Source of the DNA: Atriophallophorus winterbourni
Lineage: Eukaryota > Platyhelminthes > Trematoda > Plagiorchiida > Microphallidae
Direction of reading: 5' to 3'
DNA: 64,000 bases
Assembly: GCA_013407085.1 (NCBI GenBank)
Contig: JACCGJ010001943.1
Location: 1 to 64,000, forward strand
Of the stretch, positions 21,661 to 31,660 are shown one piece after another; within the stretch, counting starts at the first letter, position 1; every line of letters begins with the position of its first letter. The notes under the pieces are model-generated. The model saw only the letters and a list, made by a program, of their open reading frames with translations. It did no database searches and had not been told where the DNA came from. The translations under genes were made by a program, and so were the position numbers.

Positions 21661-22919
21661 CGAATTATCTTAAATGGTCCATCAGAAGGAGGGTGAAGAG
21701 GTTGCTTCACCATGTCGTTTCGGAGAAAGACATACTGGCAATGTGCCAACTCCGTCGGCATGTGGGACTGTTTGGCTTGAAATCGCGGAGATGGTGGGTG
21801 GAAACGACTCCTACCGTGTCGCGAGCGCGTCACGTTATCTCCATAGGCAAATGGTGATTGCCTAGCAGGGGCGACAGATGTATAGCCACTTGAGGGTGGT
21901 AGCGGGTCAACGAGGTCTACGTGCATGTGCGATGAACGGTTATCCGGTTCGACGAAAGCTCTTAATGGGCTTTTTGTGTGTCGGTGGATTTTTGAGCGTT
22001 GACCATTACCGCGCGCTTTAGCGTTTGTGCGAACGTCTTTACCGGATTTTGGCCCGACACGTAGACCCGTGGATTTCTCCTTGATGTGGAGAAAACGACG
22101 TGATTTCTTCGGGCCGACGACAGTAGTCGTCGTTAGCTGTCGGCCCGGAATGCGATGGGCGCAAGGTTTGATGCAACGTCGCGCATCGTCGCCGTATTTC
22201 CGATGTATCCAGCAAACGGGTGACCGAGTATGACTACTCGAGTTTCGGCGGGATAGGGTGCGAGATACTGACTTATTGTTGAGTGCGAGGTTTCGAACCT
22301 CATTGCGTAAAGCCGCAACCTCAGCCAGCAGATCCGCAATGTTGACTTCCGTTGGAGTACCCTGTGTGCGTGATTGTCCTGTGGTTACTGTGGAAACATG
22401 GGCATCTGGATAGGGACGGATACATTCAGCGATGTTGTCCGCCATTTCCGCAAGCTCAGATACCGGAGTGCTTTTCGCAGCAACCAAGATGGGTTGCACG
22501 CACTCAGGTAAGCGCTGGAGCCATAGTTCCTTTAGTAAGGACTCGTCCATGTGCGATGACCCTAGCAGGCGGCGCATCTCCATTAGTATGGTAGATGGCT
22601 TTTTGTTGGCAATTTCCAAGTTGCCGAACAGCTGCTGTAGCCTAGATCGTTCAGACGGAACCGTGCGAGAAATCACGGCTTGTTTGACGATACGGTAACG
22701 GTCACCTATGGGTGCAGTCAGGACTGCGTCGCGTACCTGTAATAACACATCCGCGGGGAGTTTCTGCGTTAATTGTGAAAACATGGCGTAGTCATCAATT
22801 ATATTTTTAGAACTAAATTCAGTTTCTATAAAATGAAACCAATACTCAGGGTCCTGTGAAATAAAACTGGGTATTGTGATGACCGTCGAAACCAAAATAA
22901 CGCGTTTAGAATCACTCAT
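21561..22919 (-). CDS. Gag-integrase fusion ORF (452 aa), RT/protease deleted
   Basis: The start is the Met at 22919 (MSDSKRVIL). Upstream codons read through the primer site and LTR and are not counted. Residues 1-230 are a CsRn1-like Gag (YWFHFIETEFSSKNI; LLKELWLQRLPECVQ). Residues 236-253 are the Cys-His-Cys-Cys motif CWIHRKYGDDARRCIKPC. At about residue 287 the protein jumps into the integrase zinc-binding region (DVRTNAKA then KIHRHTKSPL), whose paired cysteines are lost, then HVDLVDPLPPSSGYT. A second jump at about 347 leads to the integrase C-terminus (ELAHCQYVFLRND, GPY/F-like GPFKII at 414-419, DTVSIDRVKPAFM). No protease, RT, RNase H or integrase catalytic D,D,E core is present. It could still supply Gag. 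The uninterrupted frame across two deletions is notable. Confidence 0.85.
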   Translation of the reverse strand: MSDSKRVILVSTVITIPSFISQDPEYWFHFIETEFSSKNIIDDYAMFSQLTQKLPADVLLQVRDAVLTAPIGDRYRIVKQAVISRTVPSERSRLQQLFGNLEIANKKPSTILMEMRRLLGSSHMDESLLKELWLQRLPECVQPILVAAKSTPVSELAEMADNIAECIRPYPDAHVSTVTTGQSRTQGTPTEVNIADLLAEVAALRNEVRNLALNNKSVSRTLSRRNSSSHTRSPVCWIHRKYGDDARRCIKPCAHRIPGRQLTTTTVVGPKKSRRFLHIKEKSTGLRVGPKSGKDVRTNAKARGNGQRSKIHRHTKSPLRAFVEPDNRSSHMHVDLVDPLPPSSGYTSVAPARQSPFAYGDNVTRSRHGRSRFHPPSPRFQAKQSHMPTELAHCQYVFLRNDMVKQPLHPPSDGPFKIIRRSQKSVVIDRAGRHDTVSIDRVKPAFMDNAVN

Positions 22920-23044
22920 GATAAACAGGAGCACTTGATGCAAATAAAATGCACGATTAAACGAGGTAAAAAATTTACCTGAAAACTCCGATGTGAAGCG
23001 GAAAAAATTTGACGTACCGGAAAAGATACACGAAGAATGCGTGT

Positions 23045-23059
23045 ATGTCGGGCTCACCA
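23045..23059 (-). other. primer binding site of the non-autonomous element
   Basis: On the element strand, two bases after the LTR plus a T comes TGGTGAGCCCGACAT. It shares TGGTGAGCCCGA with the Gypsy element at 25888. CsRn1/Kabuki elements are known to prime with tRNA-Trp, and this sequence is compatible with a tRNA 3'-CCA complement. The exact tRNA cannot be confirmed here. Confidence 0.75.
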
Positions 23060-23062
23060 ATT

Positions 23063-23244
23063 TGTAGTAGACCAGGTTACTACAATAATGTCCCCAAGAA
23101 TGTTGGAGAAAAGGCAGGTTGACTGGAAGATATATAGCGGTAGCCAAAACGTGTACAGAGCGATCACGATGCACGCACGAACGAAACGGAAGTTAATTAA
23201 TGTCAAGGTCAATGTTTTGATGAGGCAAAACAAGCGGTGTTACA
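23063..23244 (-). repeat. 5' LTR of the non-autonomous element
   Basis: 182 bp, identical by eye to 20067-20248. The right flank AATT repeats the left flank of the element. Confidence 0.92.
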
Positions 23245-23399
23245 AATTTCAACAATTCTGAAAAGTAAATTCTCAAGAAAAAAGTTATATGTCACTTTAA
23301 AATCTTTTGATCGCTGAAAAAATATCAAAAGCCTTTTATGCCGTATAAGTATAAATTATCTATAGTTGTAATTATTAGAAATAGCTTACCTAATTTTTC

Positions 23400-24310
23400 C
23401 GGAGATAAAAAAGAGTTGAGTTGCTTTTTGAATTCAGTTTGTGAAGTGCTCAATCTTATATTATTGGGAAGTGAATTTCATAAACGAGAATATTCATAAA
23501 TAAAGAAATCTTCTCGTATACGATTGTGGATTTTCGGTTTACATATTTTGTTTTTGTGTCGAAGATTATATACTTCAGAGTTTTTGGAATCTAATTGTAA
23601 ATCAATGTCGATCATATTTTTTTCAATATCCTGTAAAAGAATATAAGATTTTGTTTTACTCTCCGAAACCATAATGGTTACAATCCTAAGATCTGACATC
23701 TTTCCTTATATGAATGCTTATCCGAACTGGTGGTAATGGATCGTGTGAAAGAACGTTGGATGCCTTCTAAAGCATAGCTATCAGACCGAGTAATGTTACT
23801 AGATATAATGTTGCAGTAATCTAATGAAGGTAGTGTATGTAACTTGTAAAGTTCCAGCTTGCACTGGGGTAGAGAGATGAATCTATGAAGTAAACCTATA
23901 TTCTTTTTTGTTTTAGAAATTAGGTAGCAAATTTGTTCATGAAATGGAAGTGATCCAGAATATCGATAACTCAAATCACGTACACATTGTGCTGGTTGTA
24001 GTGATGTATTATTTATGATGATCGAATATTCTGGTATGATACAGTTGAAATTTATGAAAGTAGATTTATTGGTGGAGAACTCAAGACCGTTTTGAATACT
24101 CCATTGAAGTAGAGCATCCAGGTCTTGGTTCAATTTTGATATAAAGTCGTTAGTCTGGTTAGATGGAAAGGCCATGGCGACTTTTATATCAACTGCAAAC
24201 AAAAAGATCTTACAGTGTGTTATGACCGATAGTATATCGTTGATAAATATCAAGAAGAGTAGTGGACCTAGAACGCTTCCTTGTATGACTCCGCTTGAAA
24301 TTGGCAAAGT
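23400..24310 (-). pseudogene. non-LTR (CR1-like) RT fragment
   Basis: Minus-strand frames 24307-23678 and 23699-23478 give RT palm and thumb: SGVIQGSVLGPLLFLIFIND, then FAVDIKVAMAF where the catalytic FADD has become FAVD, LLQWSIQNGLEFSTNKS and LPSLDYCNIISSN. The C-terminal region (HNRIREDFFIYEYSRL) follows in another frame. Diverged from the other CR1 copies in the window; 5'-truncated at about 24310. The LTR element at 20067-23244 lies just beyond its 3' end. Confidence 0.78.
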
Positions 24311-24704
24311 TATGAAGCAAATCGAACAAGTGCATATCTAAACGGTCTTTAAAAATAGAAAGTGAAAAATGGAAAGGGAAGGTATCAGTATCAGTATCAC
24401 AGGGCGATAGTCGACCAAGTCGAAATGACTGCTAGATTCTTTCGGAGGTGTGCTCGATAACACCAGCCACTACTAGGATTGATTCGAAAGTAACACTGGC
24501 GTGTGTAACTGTGATTGGAAGATGAGAGAGGTTTCATCACCGAAAGGTGATAGAGTTCAAGTTCAAGTTGCACAGGGCTGAAGGTGGCTGAATGCCAATC
24601 ACGCGCCCAGATTTCTTCGACAGATTGCGGTTGAGCATCCAACACTTCGATATCGAGTATACAGTTCGTACTTTTCACACGTTCTTGTTTCCGAATATCC
24701 GGAA
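24311..24704. other. unassigned sequence between CR1 fragments
   Basis: Contains a short GTATCA triplication near 24384-24400, but no coding match or terminal feature that I recognise. Confidence 0.4.
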
Positions 24705-25520
24705 AGTAAGGTAGAGTTTCTCTTCATGAGCACGGTGAGAGGTCAGCTATTCAGGAAACAATGCAATAATATGCGTGAACAATGTGTGGTGCATGAAATC
24801 TCTAGCCTGGTCGAGGTAATGTGAAACACAGTCATAGACTGCATGTGGGCTTATTTGATGCCAGGTTGTCCAGGCCTAGACAGATATGATACAAATATTG
24901 AAATAAATTTTTTGTTTTTTTTTAAGTTTTTTATTAGACAATGTGTGGAAATATGATAGACCATTTAACGTCTAATTCTCTTTTAAAGCTCAACACATTT
25001 GGGAGGCTTACTATATAATCTAGGAGCTTGTTCCAGAAGTTGACCACACGGTTGCTGAAAAAGTGCTCACGTGCCAGCAACCTGGGCCTACTCTTGAGAA
25101 GTTTCATAAAATTACCACTTGTAGCTGCTTTAGGGGCAAGTTCAAGGATTTCAGTAATATTATCACCCGTAAGACCCTTTCGAATCTTGAAGGCTTCTAT
25201 TAGGTCACCTCGCAGCCGCCGTCTCTTTAGTGAGAACAAACCGAGGCCCTCGAGTCTAGCCTCATAGGTTTTACCTGTCTCACCCTCAACCATCCTAGTC
25301 GCGAGGCGCTGGACCATTTCGAGACATGCTATATCAATTTTTAAGTACGGTGTCCAGGATTAAACGCATTATTCCAAGTGAGACCGCACGACTACTTTGT
25401 ATAAGGGAATAAAGATTGAAGGTTTTTTACGGCAAGATAACGCTGAGCGAAGTCTGAACAGCTTCGGCACATTGAGTAGTCCATTTAAAATCGCCTGTTA
25501 TAGATGTGCCAAGATACGTT
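24705..25520 (-). pseudogene. CR1 ORF2 C-terminal fragment with 3'UTR
   Basis: The C-terminal 127 codons (25317-24934) are open: RLATRMVEGETGKTYEARL, LKRRRLRGDLIEAFKI, REHFFSNRVVNFWN. The upstream thumb can be followed in other frames up to 25520 (LGTSITGDFKW). The 3' end at about 24705-24750 carries the conserved terminal block AGCACGGTGAGAGGTCAGCT also found in the 1.5-10.4 kb array. At 25520 it is cut off by the truncated 5' LTR of the Gypsy element, with no target duplication. Confidence 0.82.
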
Positions 25521-25882
25521 TTCGTTTGTATCAATCAATGTACACTTTTTGAATTGTACCCGGATTTTACGAATATAAATTTCCGTCCGCTCGGAGTTGC
25601 TCTTCTCATCTCCTTTGATACCCGCACTGCGAGCTTGGAATTCTGACTGTGGATTGTGGAAAGATTGCTCGCTTGCTATAAAAAGACCGCTCCATATTTC
25701 AGTCGCACCTAATTCTTGGATTTACCGGGATTGCTTCAGTGATAATACTTTGACGTCTGGACCATAGTAGCCACTTGCCAATCCGGGGAGAATCGCTCTC
25801 AATTCAATCGAAGAATTATTGTGAGTCGTTACCTTTTTACTTTTTACACACATACTGTAATTTCACGTAGCCTGAACCACCA
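25521..25882 (+). repeat. 5' LTR, truncated at its left edge
   Basis: Matches 30319-30680, with about 13 substitutions counted by eye. It contains TATAAAAAGACCG near 25677, a plausible TATA box. It ends CCTGAACCACCA just before the primer site. Confidence 0.88.
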
Positions 25883-25887
25883 CAATT

Positions 25888-25899
25888 TGGTGAGCCCGA
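25888..25899 (+). other. primer binding site
   Basis: TGGTGAGCCCGA, five bases after the LTR end; the same 12 bases follow the LTR of the 20-23 kb element. Probably a tRNA-Trp primer site, as known for CsRn1/Kabuki elements. Confidence 0.75.
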
Positions 25900-25967
25900 T
25901 TATTTGCGTCATAGCATACTCCCCACTATTTTGATTTTGTAGCATATTTTTACATTTTTTCATCAAT

Positions 25968-26790
25968 ATGGACAGTATCCCACAGGCAGCACTTATCCCA
26001 GCAGATATTGGTCATTTATCACTTCCTGAATTTGGCGTAGCAAACCCTAGATTATGGTTCGCTCAAGTAGAAGCTATTTTCGAAACTCGACGCATTACTA
26101 GCCAAAAAGCAATGTACTGTTACGTCATAGGAAGTTTACCACACGCTGTCGCAGCCGAAGTTGCTGATATCATATACAACAGACCTGCCGATAAACCGTA
26201 TGATGTACTGAAATCAGCTTCGATATCGCGTATAGCAGCATCTGATGAGAAAAACTTACGCAAATTACTCTCGGGTATCGAACTAGGTGACAATACACCG
26301 TCGCAACTCCTTCGCCGAATGATCGAGTTACAGGGTACAACACCAGTTGGCGAACCGATTTTAAAAGAATTGTGGCTGCAAAGACTGCCCAGCGATGTTC
26401 GAAAAGCACTTCCGGTGGTCGAAGAAGATTACAAGTTAGATAAGCTTGCTGCCATAGCCGATCGAGTGTAAGAAAATCATAAGCTAACCATTGCAGTAGT
26501 ACAATCGCCTCATAAATCACTCCTTCAACTTCAGAATCAGAGATCTCCGTGTTGAAATCGCGACTCGACGAACTTTGCATGCACATACGTACTTCACGAA
26601 ATGATCGATCTCGGTCATCACAGAGACACAGTCAGAATGGGCGATATTCACGAAGTCAGAGTAAAGGGCCAGGTCTGTGCTATTACCACCGCAGATTCGG
26701 TGAACGCGCCTACAGATGCACCAGACCCTGCAGTTTTGTTTCCAAATCTAACGAGCAGGGAAACGATTATACCAGGCAGTAGGAACGGCT
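25968..26790 (+). pseudogene. Gypsy gag (CsRn1-like), frameshifted
   Basis: Start Met 25968 (MDSIPQAALIPADIG). 167 codons are open to a stop at 26471, including FGVANPRLWFAQVEAIFET and LKELWLQRLPSDVRKALP, the conserved Gag block. After a stop and a frameshift the Cys-His-Cys-Cys motif continues at about 26670-26740 (CYYHRRFGERAYRC then TRPC). This replaces the retroviral zinc knuckle in CsRn1-type elements. It packages element RNA in active relatives. Inactive here. Confidence 0.85.
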
Positions 26791-26839
26791 GCACTGCCTG
26801 GCAAGAAAGTTAGCCGTCTCCTCTATATCTCTGACAACA

Positions 26840-27100
26840 CAACGAAATTGCGTTTCCTGGTAGACACCGGTGCGAAACTCAGCGCAAGTGTCCCTTGGGA
26901 TTGACCCTTCAGGTGACCAACGGGACTCGGATTGCCACTTATGGTCATCGGTCCCTCGCGGTAGACCTGGGCTTACGAAGATCGTTCCACTGGGTGTTCA
27001 TCATTGCAGACGTGAAAACTTCGATTTTCGGAGCAGATTTTTTGTCTAATTTCAAACTCGCGGTGGACATAAGCCAACGAAGGCTTATTGATAACACCAC
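26840..27100 (+). pseudogene. Gypsy aspartic protease remnant
   Basis: The active-site signature FLVDTGAKLSAS is readable at about 26852-26887. A frame change then leads to the flap and C-terminal part (VTNGTRIATYGHRSLAVDLG, IFGADFLSNF). An active protease would process Gag-Pol. It is shorter than usual at the frame break and non-functional. Confidence 0.75.
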
Positions 27101-28490
27101 GAAGTTAAATTCAATGGGCAAATACCATTACACACCTATACAGTCTATTCGAGTTTTGACTCCACTCGTCACCCAGCCTTGTGAGGAACTCATAGTCCAG
27201 TTTCCGGAGATCTTCAAACCACAGTCATTCACAAATGTGGTCAAACTCCAGGTCGAACACCACATTGTCACACGTGGCCACCCAGTTTTCGCCAAACCAC
27301 GTAAACTAGCTCCAAACAAACGGGCGATCGCTAAACAAGAGTTTGAACATATGTTGGAGCTAGGAATCATCCGCCCGTAGACCTCACCATAGCTTCTCCA
27401 CTACATATGGTTGAAAAAAGTACCGTAGATACTTGGCGCCCATGCGGAGATTATAGGGCACTTAATCGCATTACGGTACCAGACCGTTACCCCATTCCAC
27501 ACATCCACGATTTTACGGCGTCCCTAAACGAAAAACCGTATTTTCGAAGCTTGACCTATCACCAACTCCCCGTTGCGAAGGAAGATATCCCTAAAACGGC
27601 TGTCACGACACCATTCGGCTTATATGAATTCGTACGAATGCCATTTGGTCTCCGAAACGCCGCACAAACTTTCCAGCGTTTTATGGATCAAGTATTTAAG
27701 GGATTGCCCTTCGTATACAGAAGAAGAAGAAAAGAAAAATTGACTTTATTCGTACAAGAATTTTTAGCTGTTACAATAATTTCACCACAAATTTAAAAAA
27801 TGATAAACATGTCCCGACATCGAGTTACAATTTTTCGACTGAACGATTTTTCTTGTCCGTCTTAATTGATTGACATACGATCCAGTTTACTAGCAAAAGT
27901 TTTCGGGTCAAACGTTTCACTGCAAGTCGCGGTATCTCGTACTTCGTTCTAAAGTGCACGTCCAAACTTGACCTCAGTTGATCCGAAAATATTTGATGCA
28001 CTTTACCCTTGGAGAAATTAATTGTATGCACGGCCGATTTGAAGGCCCCGCAAAGAACGTTTATATTGATGACGTGCTAATTGCTAGAAACACATCGACA
28101 GAACATGTTGAGCATCTTCGAGAGGTTTTTCAGCGCCTATCTCAGTATGGTATTGTCGTGAATCTAGATAAATGCATCTTTCATGTGGAAACATTAGACT
28201 TTCTCGGTCACCGCATCGATTCCACCGGAATTAAACCCGTTGAACAGAAAGTTTCTGCCATGCGCGATTATCCATGCCCGAGTTCAATCCGCCAGTTGCG
28301 TCGATTTTTGGGCCTAGTCAACTACTACAGACGATTCATTCCCCATTGCGCGAAGTTAGCTCAACCGCTTACAGATTTACTTCGCTGCAAAGAGAGAAAA
28401 TTTTCAATGAATCCACAAGCGATCGAAGCTTTCGACGTGCTTAAATCCGCCCTTGAGCAGGCGACAACTCTGACTTGTGTATCAGCAGAG
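27101..28490 (+). pseudogene. Gypsy reverse transcriptase, split by an insertion
   Basis: Upstream part: HHIVTRGHPVFAKPRKLAP and [13 protein letters not shown] (to a stop at 27380), then [20 protein letters not shown] and [20 protein letters not shown]. The protein breaks at 27718 after GLPFVY. The catalytic motif resumes at 28059 as VYIDDVLIARN, followed by LDFLGHRIDSTGIKP and FLGLVNYYRRFIPHC. Between the two halves lies a foreign 342-bp segment. Intact Gypsy RTs have these motifs adjacent, so the interruption is unambiguous. Confidence 0.9.
27719..28060 (-). mobile_element. 5'-truncated non-LTR 3' end inserted between RT motifs
   Basis: The plus strand begins with an AGAAGAAGAAGAAAAG tract and then ACTTTATTCG, ATTTTTAGC and TTTCACCACAAATTTAAA. 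The same succession (AGAAG tract, CTTTATTTGTG, ATTTTCAGCA, TTTCTCCACAAAATAC) is found at the 3' end of the non-LTR element at 56945-57040, and in brief at 42862-42935. The insert is thus a minus-strand copy ending in a (TTCTTC)n-type tail with an AATAAAGT signal. The remaining 230 bp carry no RT match I can name. Confidence 0.75.
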
Positions 28491-28870
28491 ACAGATGCTC
28501 GCTTATCGCTTGTTACCGATGCATCAAACGAAGCGGTAGGCGCAGTACTCCAACAAGAGGTCGATAACACGAGTAGACCCCTAGCCTTCTTCTCACGCCG
28601 ACTACAGTCAGCGCAGACACGATATATTACCTTTGGCCGTGAGCTTCTCGCTGTTTATTATTCCATTTGCCATTACCGGCATTTACTCGAAGGTCGCAGT
28701 TTCACGGTTTATACCGACGACAAACCGCTAACGTTTGTACTCGCCACGACTTCCGATATTTTTTCACCGCGAGAGATCCGTCAATTAGACTACATCTCCC
28801 AATTCACGAGCGACATTACCTATCCGGCTCGTCAAACACAGTGGCGGATACGTTTTCTCGGATTCAACTG
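28491..28870 (+). pseudogene. Gypsy RNase H
   Basis: In frame with the RT of 27978-28871: LSLVTDASNEAVGAVLQQEV (first catalytic Asp), LAFFSRRLQSAQTRYITFGR, ELLAVYYSICHYRHLLEGR and FTVYTDDKPLTFVL. It would degrade the RNA template during reverse transcription. A frame change at about 28840 separates it from the tether and integrase region (HYLSGSSNTVADTFSRI in the next frame). Confidence 0.88.
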
Positions 28871-30246
28871 AGTGCCATCGACCTGCCTGGAATCGATTTG
28901 GAACAACAAGCACGTTCGCAGCAATCTGATCCGGTACTAAGTCGCTATGAAACTTCAGAGATGGAAAAAATCCGCCGAATCCCGATACTCGATTCTCCAC
29001 ATTACCTGGTTTGTGACATGGCAACAGGAAAACCGCGTCCGATCGTCCCCTCAGACACGAGACTTAGAGTTTTTGACCACTTGCATGGTTTATCAAATCC
29101 TGGAGTAAGAGCGACACAAAAATTAATCAGTTCTCGCTACATTTGGTCTGACATCCACAAGACATACAACTTTGGACAAAACGTTGCTTACGATATCAAC
29201 AGAGCAAGGTTCAACGACACACTATCAGCTACCCTGGTACGTTCCCACCAGTTACGGAACGTTTCCAGCACGTGCATTTGGATCTCGTCGGCACACTAGC
29301 AGTCTCTAACGGATGTTGCTACATACTTACCTCCATTGATCGTTTTACGCGTTGGCCAATGGCAGTAGCAATCCCTGATATCAGTGCAGAAACTGTTGCT
29401 AAAGCTTTTGTTCAGCACTGGATAAGTAATTATGGCGTACCAAACACCATCACTACTGACAGAAGTTCCCAATTTCAATCAACGCTTTTCAAGGAACTGA
29501 ACAACATGCTCGGTACGAAACACATTCAGGCTACGACCTACCACCCTTCTTCGAACGGCTTAGTCGAAAGATTTCACCGCCATTTGAAAGCCGAACTCAT
29601 GTGTCATGGGAATACTGAACGTTGGTCCGAGACACTACCCCTAGTACTTCTTGGTATACGTTCCACAGTGAAAGAAGACCTAGTGTGTTCAGCTGCTGAA
29701 ATGGTGTACGGTAGTGCACTTACCCTTCCAGGCGAATTCCCGACATCTTCCGACTCATCATTGGACCATACCTTGTCACAATATGTCAGCCGCCTTCGCA
29801 GCTTCATGGAAAACTTACGAGCTACTCCAACTCGACAGCATGCTCAACCCTGCTCCATTCCACCTGACTTGAATACTTGCGACTTTGTGTTTGTGCGGGA
29901 AGATCATGTACGTCGACCGCTACAGCCATACACTGGCCCGTACAAGGTAATCAACAGGTATCCAAAATACTTCGTTATTGACCGCTACGGAACACACGAG
30001 ACTGTCAGCGTCGATCGTTTGAATGTGGCCCACGTCGAACCGGCACCAGAGGCGAAAAGAAATACCCCGAACGTTTCTCCTCAAGATTTTGTCCCTCCAT
30101 CCCCCAAACCGAAGCTCACCGGTACTCACGATCCCTCAAGGAAATCCCCTTTACCCTCGTGTATCAAACAAACTGACTTTAAAAGGCAAACCCGATCTGG
30201 TCGAAGATTCCATTTTCCATCAAAGTTTGATGACTTCACAGCCTAA
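28871..30246 (+). pseudogene. Gypsy integrase
   Basis: The zinc-binding region is decayed at about 29090-29270. The catalytic core is open from 29272: HLDLVGTLAVSNGCCYILTS, DRFTRWPMAVAIPD, GVPNTITTDRSSQFQS and the HPSSNGLVERFHRHLKAEL block with the third acidic residue. The C-terminal domain holds GPYKVINRYPKYFVIDRYG (GPY/F) and TVSVDRLNVAHVEP. 324 codons are open to 30246. It would insert the cDNA into the genome. The zinc-binding frame breaks make the copy inactive. Confidence 0.9.
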
Positions 30247-30282
30247 CGATTTCTTCGATCGTCTTCTTTAGGCCCGACGCTC

Positions 30283-30290
30283 TAGGGGGG
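30283..30290 (+). other. polypurine tract
   Basis: TAGGGGGG immediately precedes AGTATTATGG at the left edge of the 3' LTR. Confidence 0.7.
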
Positions 30291-30297
30291 AGTATTA

Positions 30298-30680
30298 TGG
30301 CATTTTTCTGTAAATATTTTTGTTTGTATCAATCAATGTACACTTTTTGAATTGTACCCGTATTTTACGAATATAAATTTCCGTCCGCTCGGAGTTGCTC
30401 TTCTAATCTCCTTTGATACCCGCACTGCGAGCTTGGAATTCTGACTGTGGATTGTGGAAAGATTGCTTCCTTGCTATAAAAAGACCGCTCCATATTTCAG
30501 TCGCACCTAATTCTTGGATTTACCGGGGTTGCTTCAGTGATAATAGTTTGACGTCTGGACCATAGTAGTCAATTAGCAAGCCGGGGAGAATCGCTTTCAA
30601 TTCAATCGAAGAATTATTGTGAGTGGTTACCTTTTTACTTTTTACACACATACTGTAATTTCACGTAGCCTGAACCACCA
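30298..30680 (+). repeat. 3' LTR of the Gypsy element
   Basis: About 383 bp from TGGCATTTTT to GAACCACCA, matching the 5' LTR at 25521-25882. The exact first base is uncertain by a few positions, because the 5' LTR lacks this edge. Confidence 0.82.
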
Positions 30681-30840
30681 TACCTTCACTTTCTGAATGT
30701 ATGTTGCATTTCCAATCGAATGACAATACGATGGACAACAGTTTATTCCAACAAATACGAAAAATGAGAAAGAAAACTTTTTTGGGTTTCAAAATGATTT
30801 TTTCAAATATTTTTGTGGTTTTTAACCATAAATATGGATG
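30681..30840. other. AT-rich spacer
   Basis: No gene or repeat match seen. It lies between the Gypsy 3' LTR and a CR1 3' end. Confidence 0.4.
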
Positions 30841-31660
30841 GATTGCAGTTTAGTTTAGTTCAGTTGAAATTGCATAGGACAGTATGTAGCTGACAAGCCA
30901 ATCGAGCGTCTTAAGTGTAATGCTTCGGAAAAAGCACCTGCCACCGTTCATCCGGCCCATGTTTGAACGCAATTACTGAAGTTGCCGAGATTAGTTCTGC
31001 GGGAAATGTGTTCCACGCGTTCACTATACGGATGCTAAACCAGTGCGTTCTAGATTCGAGCCTGGTGTGCTGTTTACTTAGCTCAAGGCTGTGCCCTCGT
31101 GTACCAACCAAAGGAGAGAACCAAAAGAAGTCATCGAATTCGAGACAACTTAATTCTTTGGCAATCTTAAAGGTCTGTATAAGATTCGCCTTAAGTTGCC
31201 TCCTCCAAAGCGAGAAAAGTCCTAGTGCTAATAGACGATTTTCATAATTGGTGCATGCTAACCCCTCGATCATGCGAGTGACCAGCTTCTGTACCTTTTC
31301 TAGCTGCATGATATCCCTCTGGTAATACAGCTTCCAAGCCTGGATACAGTATTCTAAATGTGGCCTAACTATTGCCTTGTAGAGGGACAATAGCCCCTCA
31401 GCTTTTCTGCAAGTGAGGGCTGAACGTAATCGAAAGAGTTTCCTCCTGGCCTTTTGAGCCGCATCAGTACACTGGGCAGCCCACTTATAGTTTGCGGAGA
31501 CTAAGATTCCTGGATCCTTAGAAGATTTTACCCTATGGAACTCTGTGTGGGCTGAGGGCGTAGAGACAATTATGTTGCCTGCCAGTGTAGAGAGCAAGTG
31601 ACTCTTATCTAGGTTAAGGGGAAGGTCCCACTTAACCGCCCATGCCGTCACAGCTTTTTT
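30841..31660 (-). pseudogene. CR1 ORF2 C-terminal fragment with 3' terminal repeat
   Basis: 256 open codons (31681-30911), of which about 250 are CR1: KWDLPLNLDKSHLLSTL, FRLRSALTCRKAEGLLSLYK, RPHLEYCIQAW, VQKLVTRMIEGLACTNYENR and FFWFSPLVGTRGHSLELSKQ. The C-terminus is nearly identical to the fragment at 1175-1393. The 3'UTR ends at about 30850 in TTTAGTTTAGTTCAGTT on the plus strand, the AACTGA-type terminal repeat of this subfamily also present at 38535 and 43115. The 5' edge near 31660 is an abrupt fusion to a Gypsy LTR. Confidence 0.85.

Larger units (their letters stand above)
20067..23244 (-). mobile_element. complete non-autonomous CsRn1/Kabuki-type LTR retrotransposon
   Basis: 3178 bp on the minus strand, flanked on both sides by AATT (20063-20066 and 23245-23248), a 4-bp target duplication. 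The two 182-bp LTRs are identical by eye. A primer site and a polypurine tract sit exactly inside the LTRs. The single ORF joins Gag to pieces of integrase; protease, RT and RNase H are absent, so replication must rely on proteins from an autonomous relative. Identical LTRs indicate recent insertion. A decayed relative with the same internal deletion lies at 32984-35157. Confidence 0.9.
25521..30680 (+). mobile_element. Ty3/Gypsy element, CsRn1/Kabuki type, degenerate
   Basis: About 5.16 kb. The 5' LTR (missing about its first 25 bp), PBS, gag, protease remnant, RT, RNase H, integrase, PPT and 3' LTR lie in the usual order. About a dozen differences between the LTRs by eye, multiple frameshifts and a 342-bp insertion between RT motifs show an old, dead copy. 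The 5' LTR is fused to a CR1 fragment. Confidence 0.9.

Noticed and set aside
25521..30685. Target-site duplication of the large Gypsy element
   Set aside because: The left LTR edge is deleted, so no duplication can be defined.
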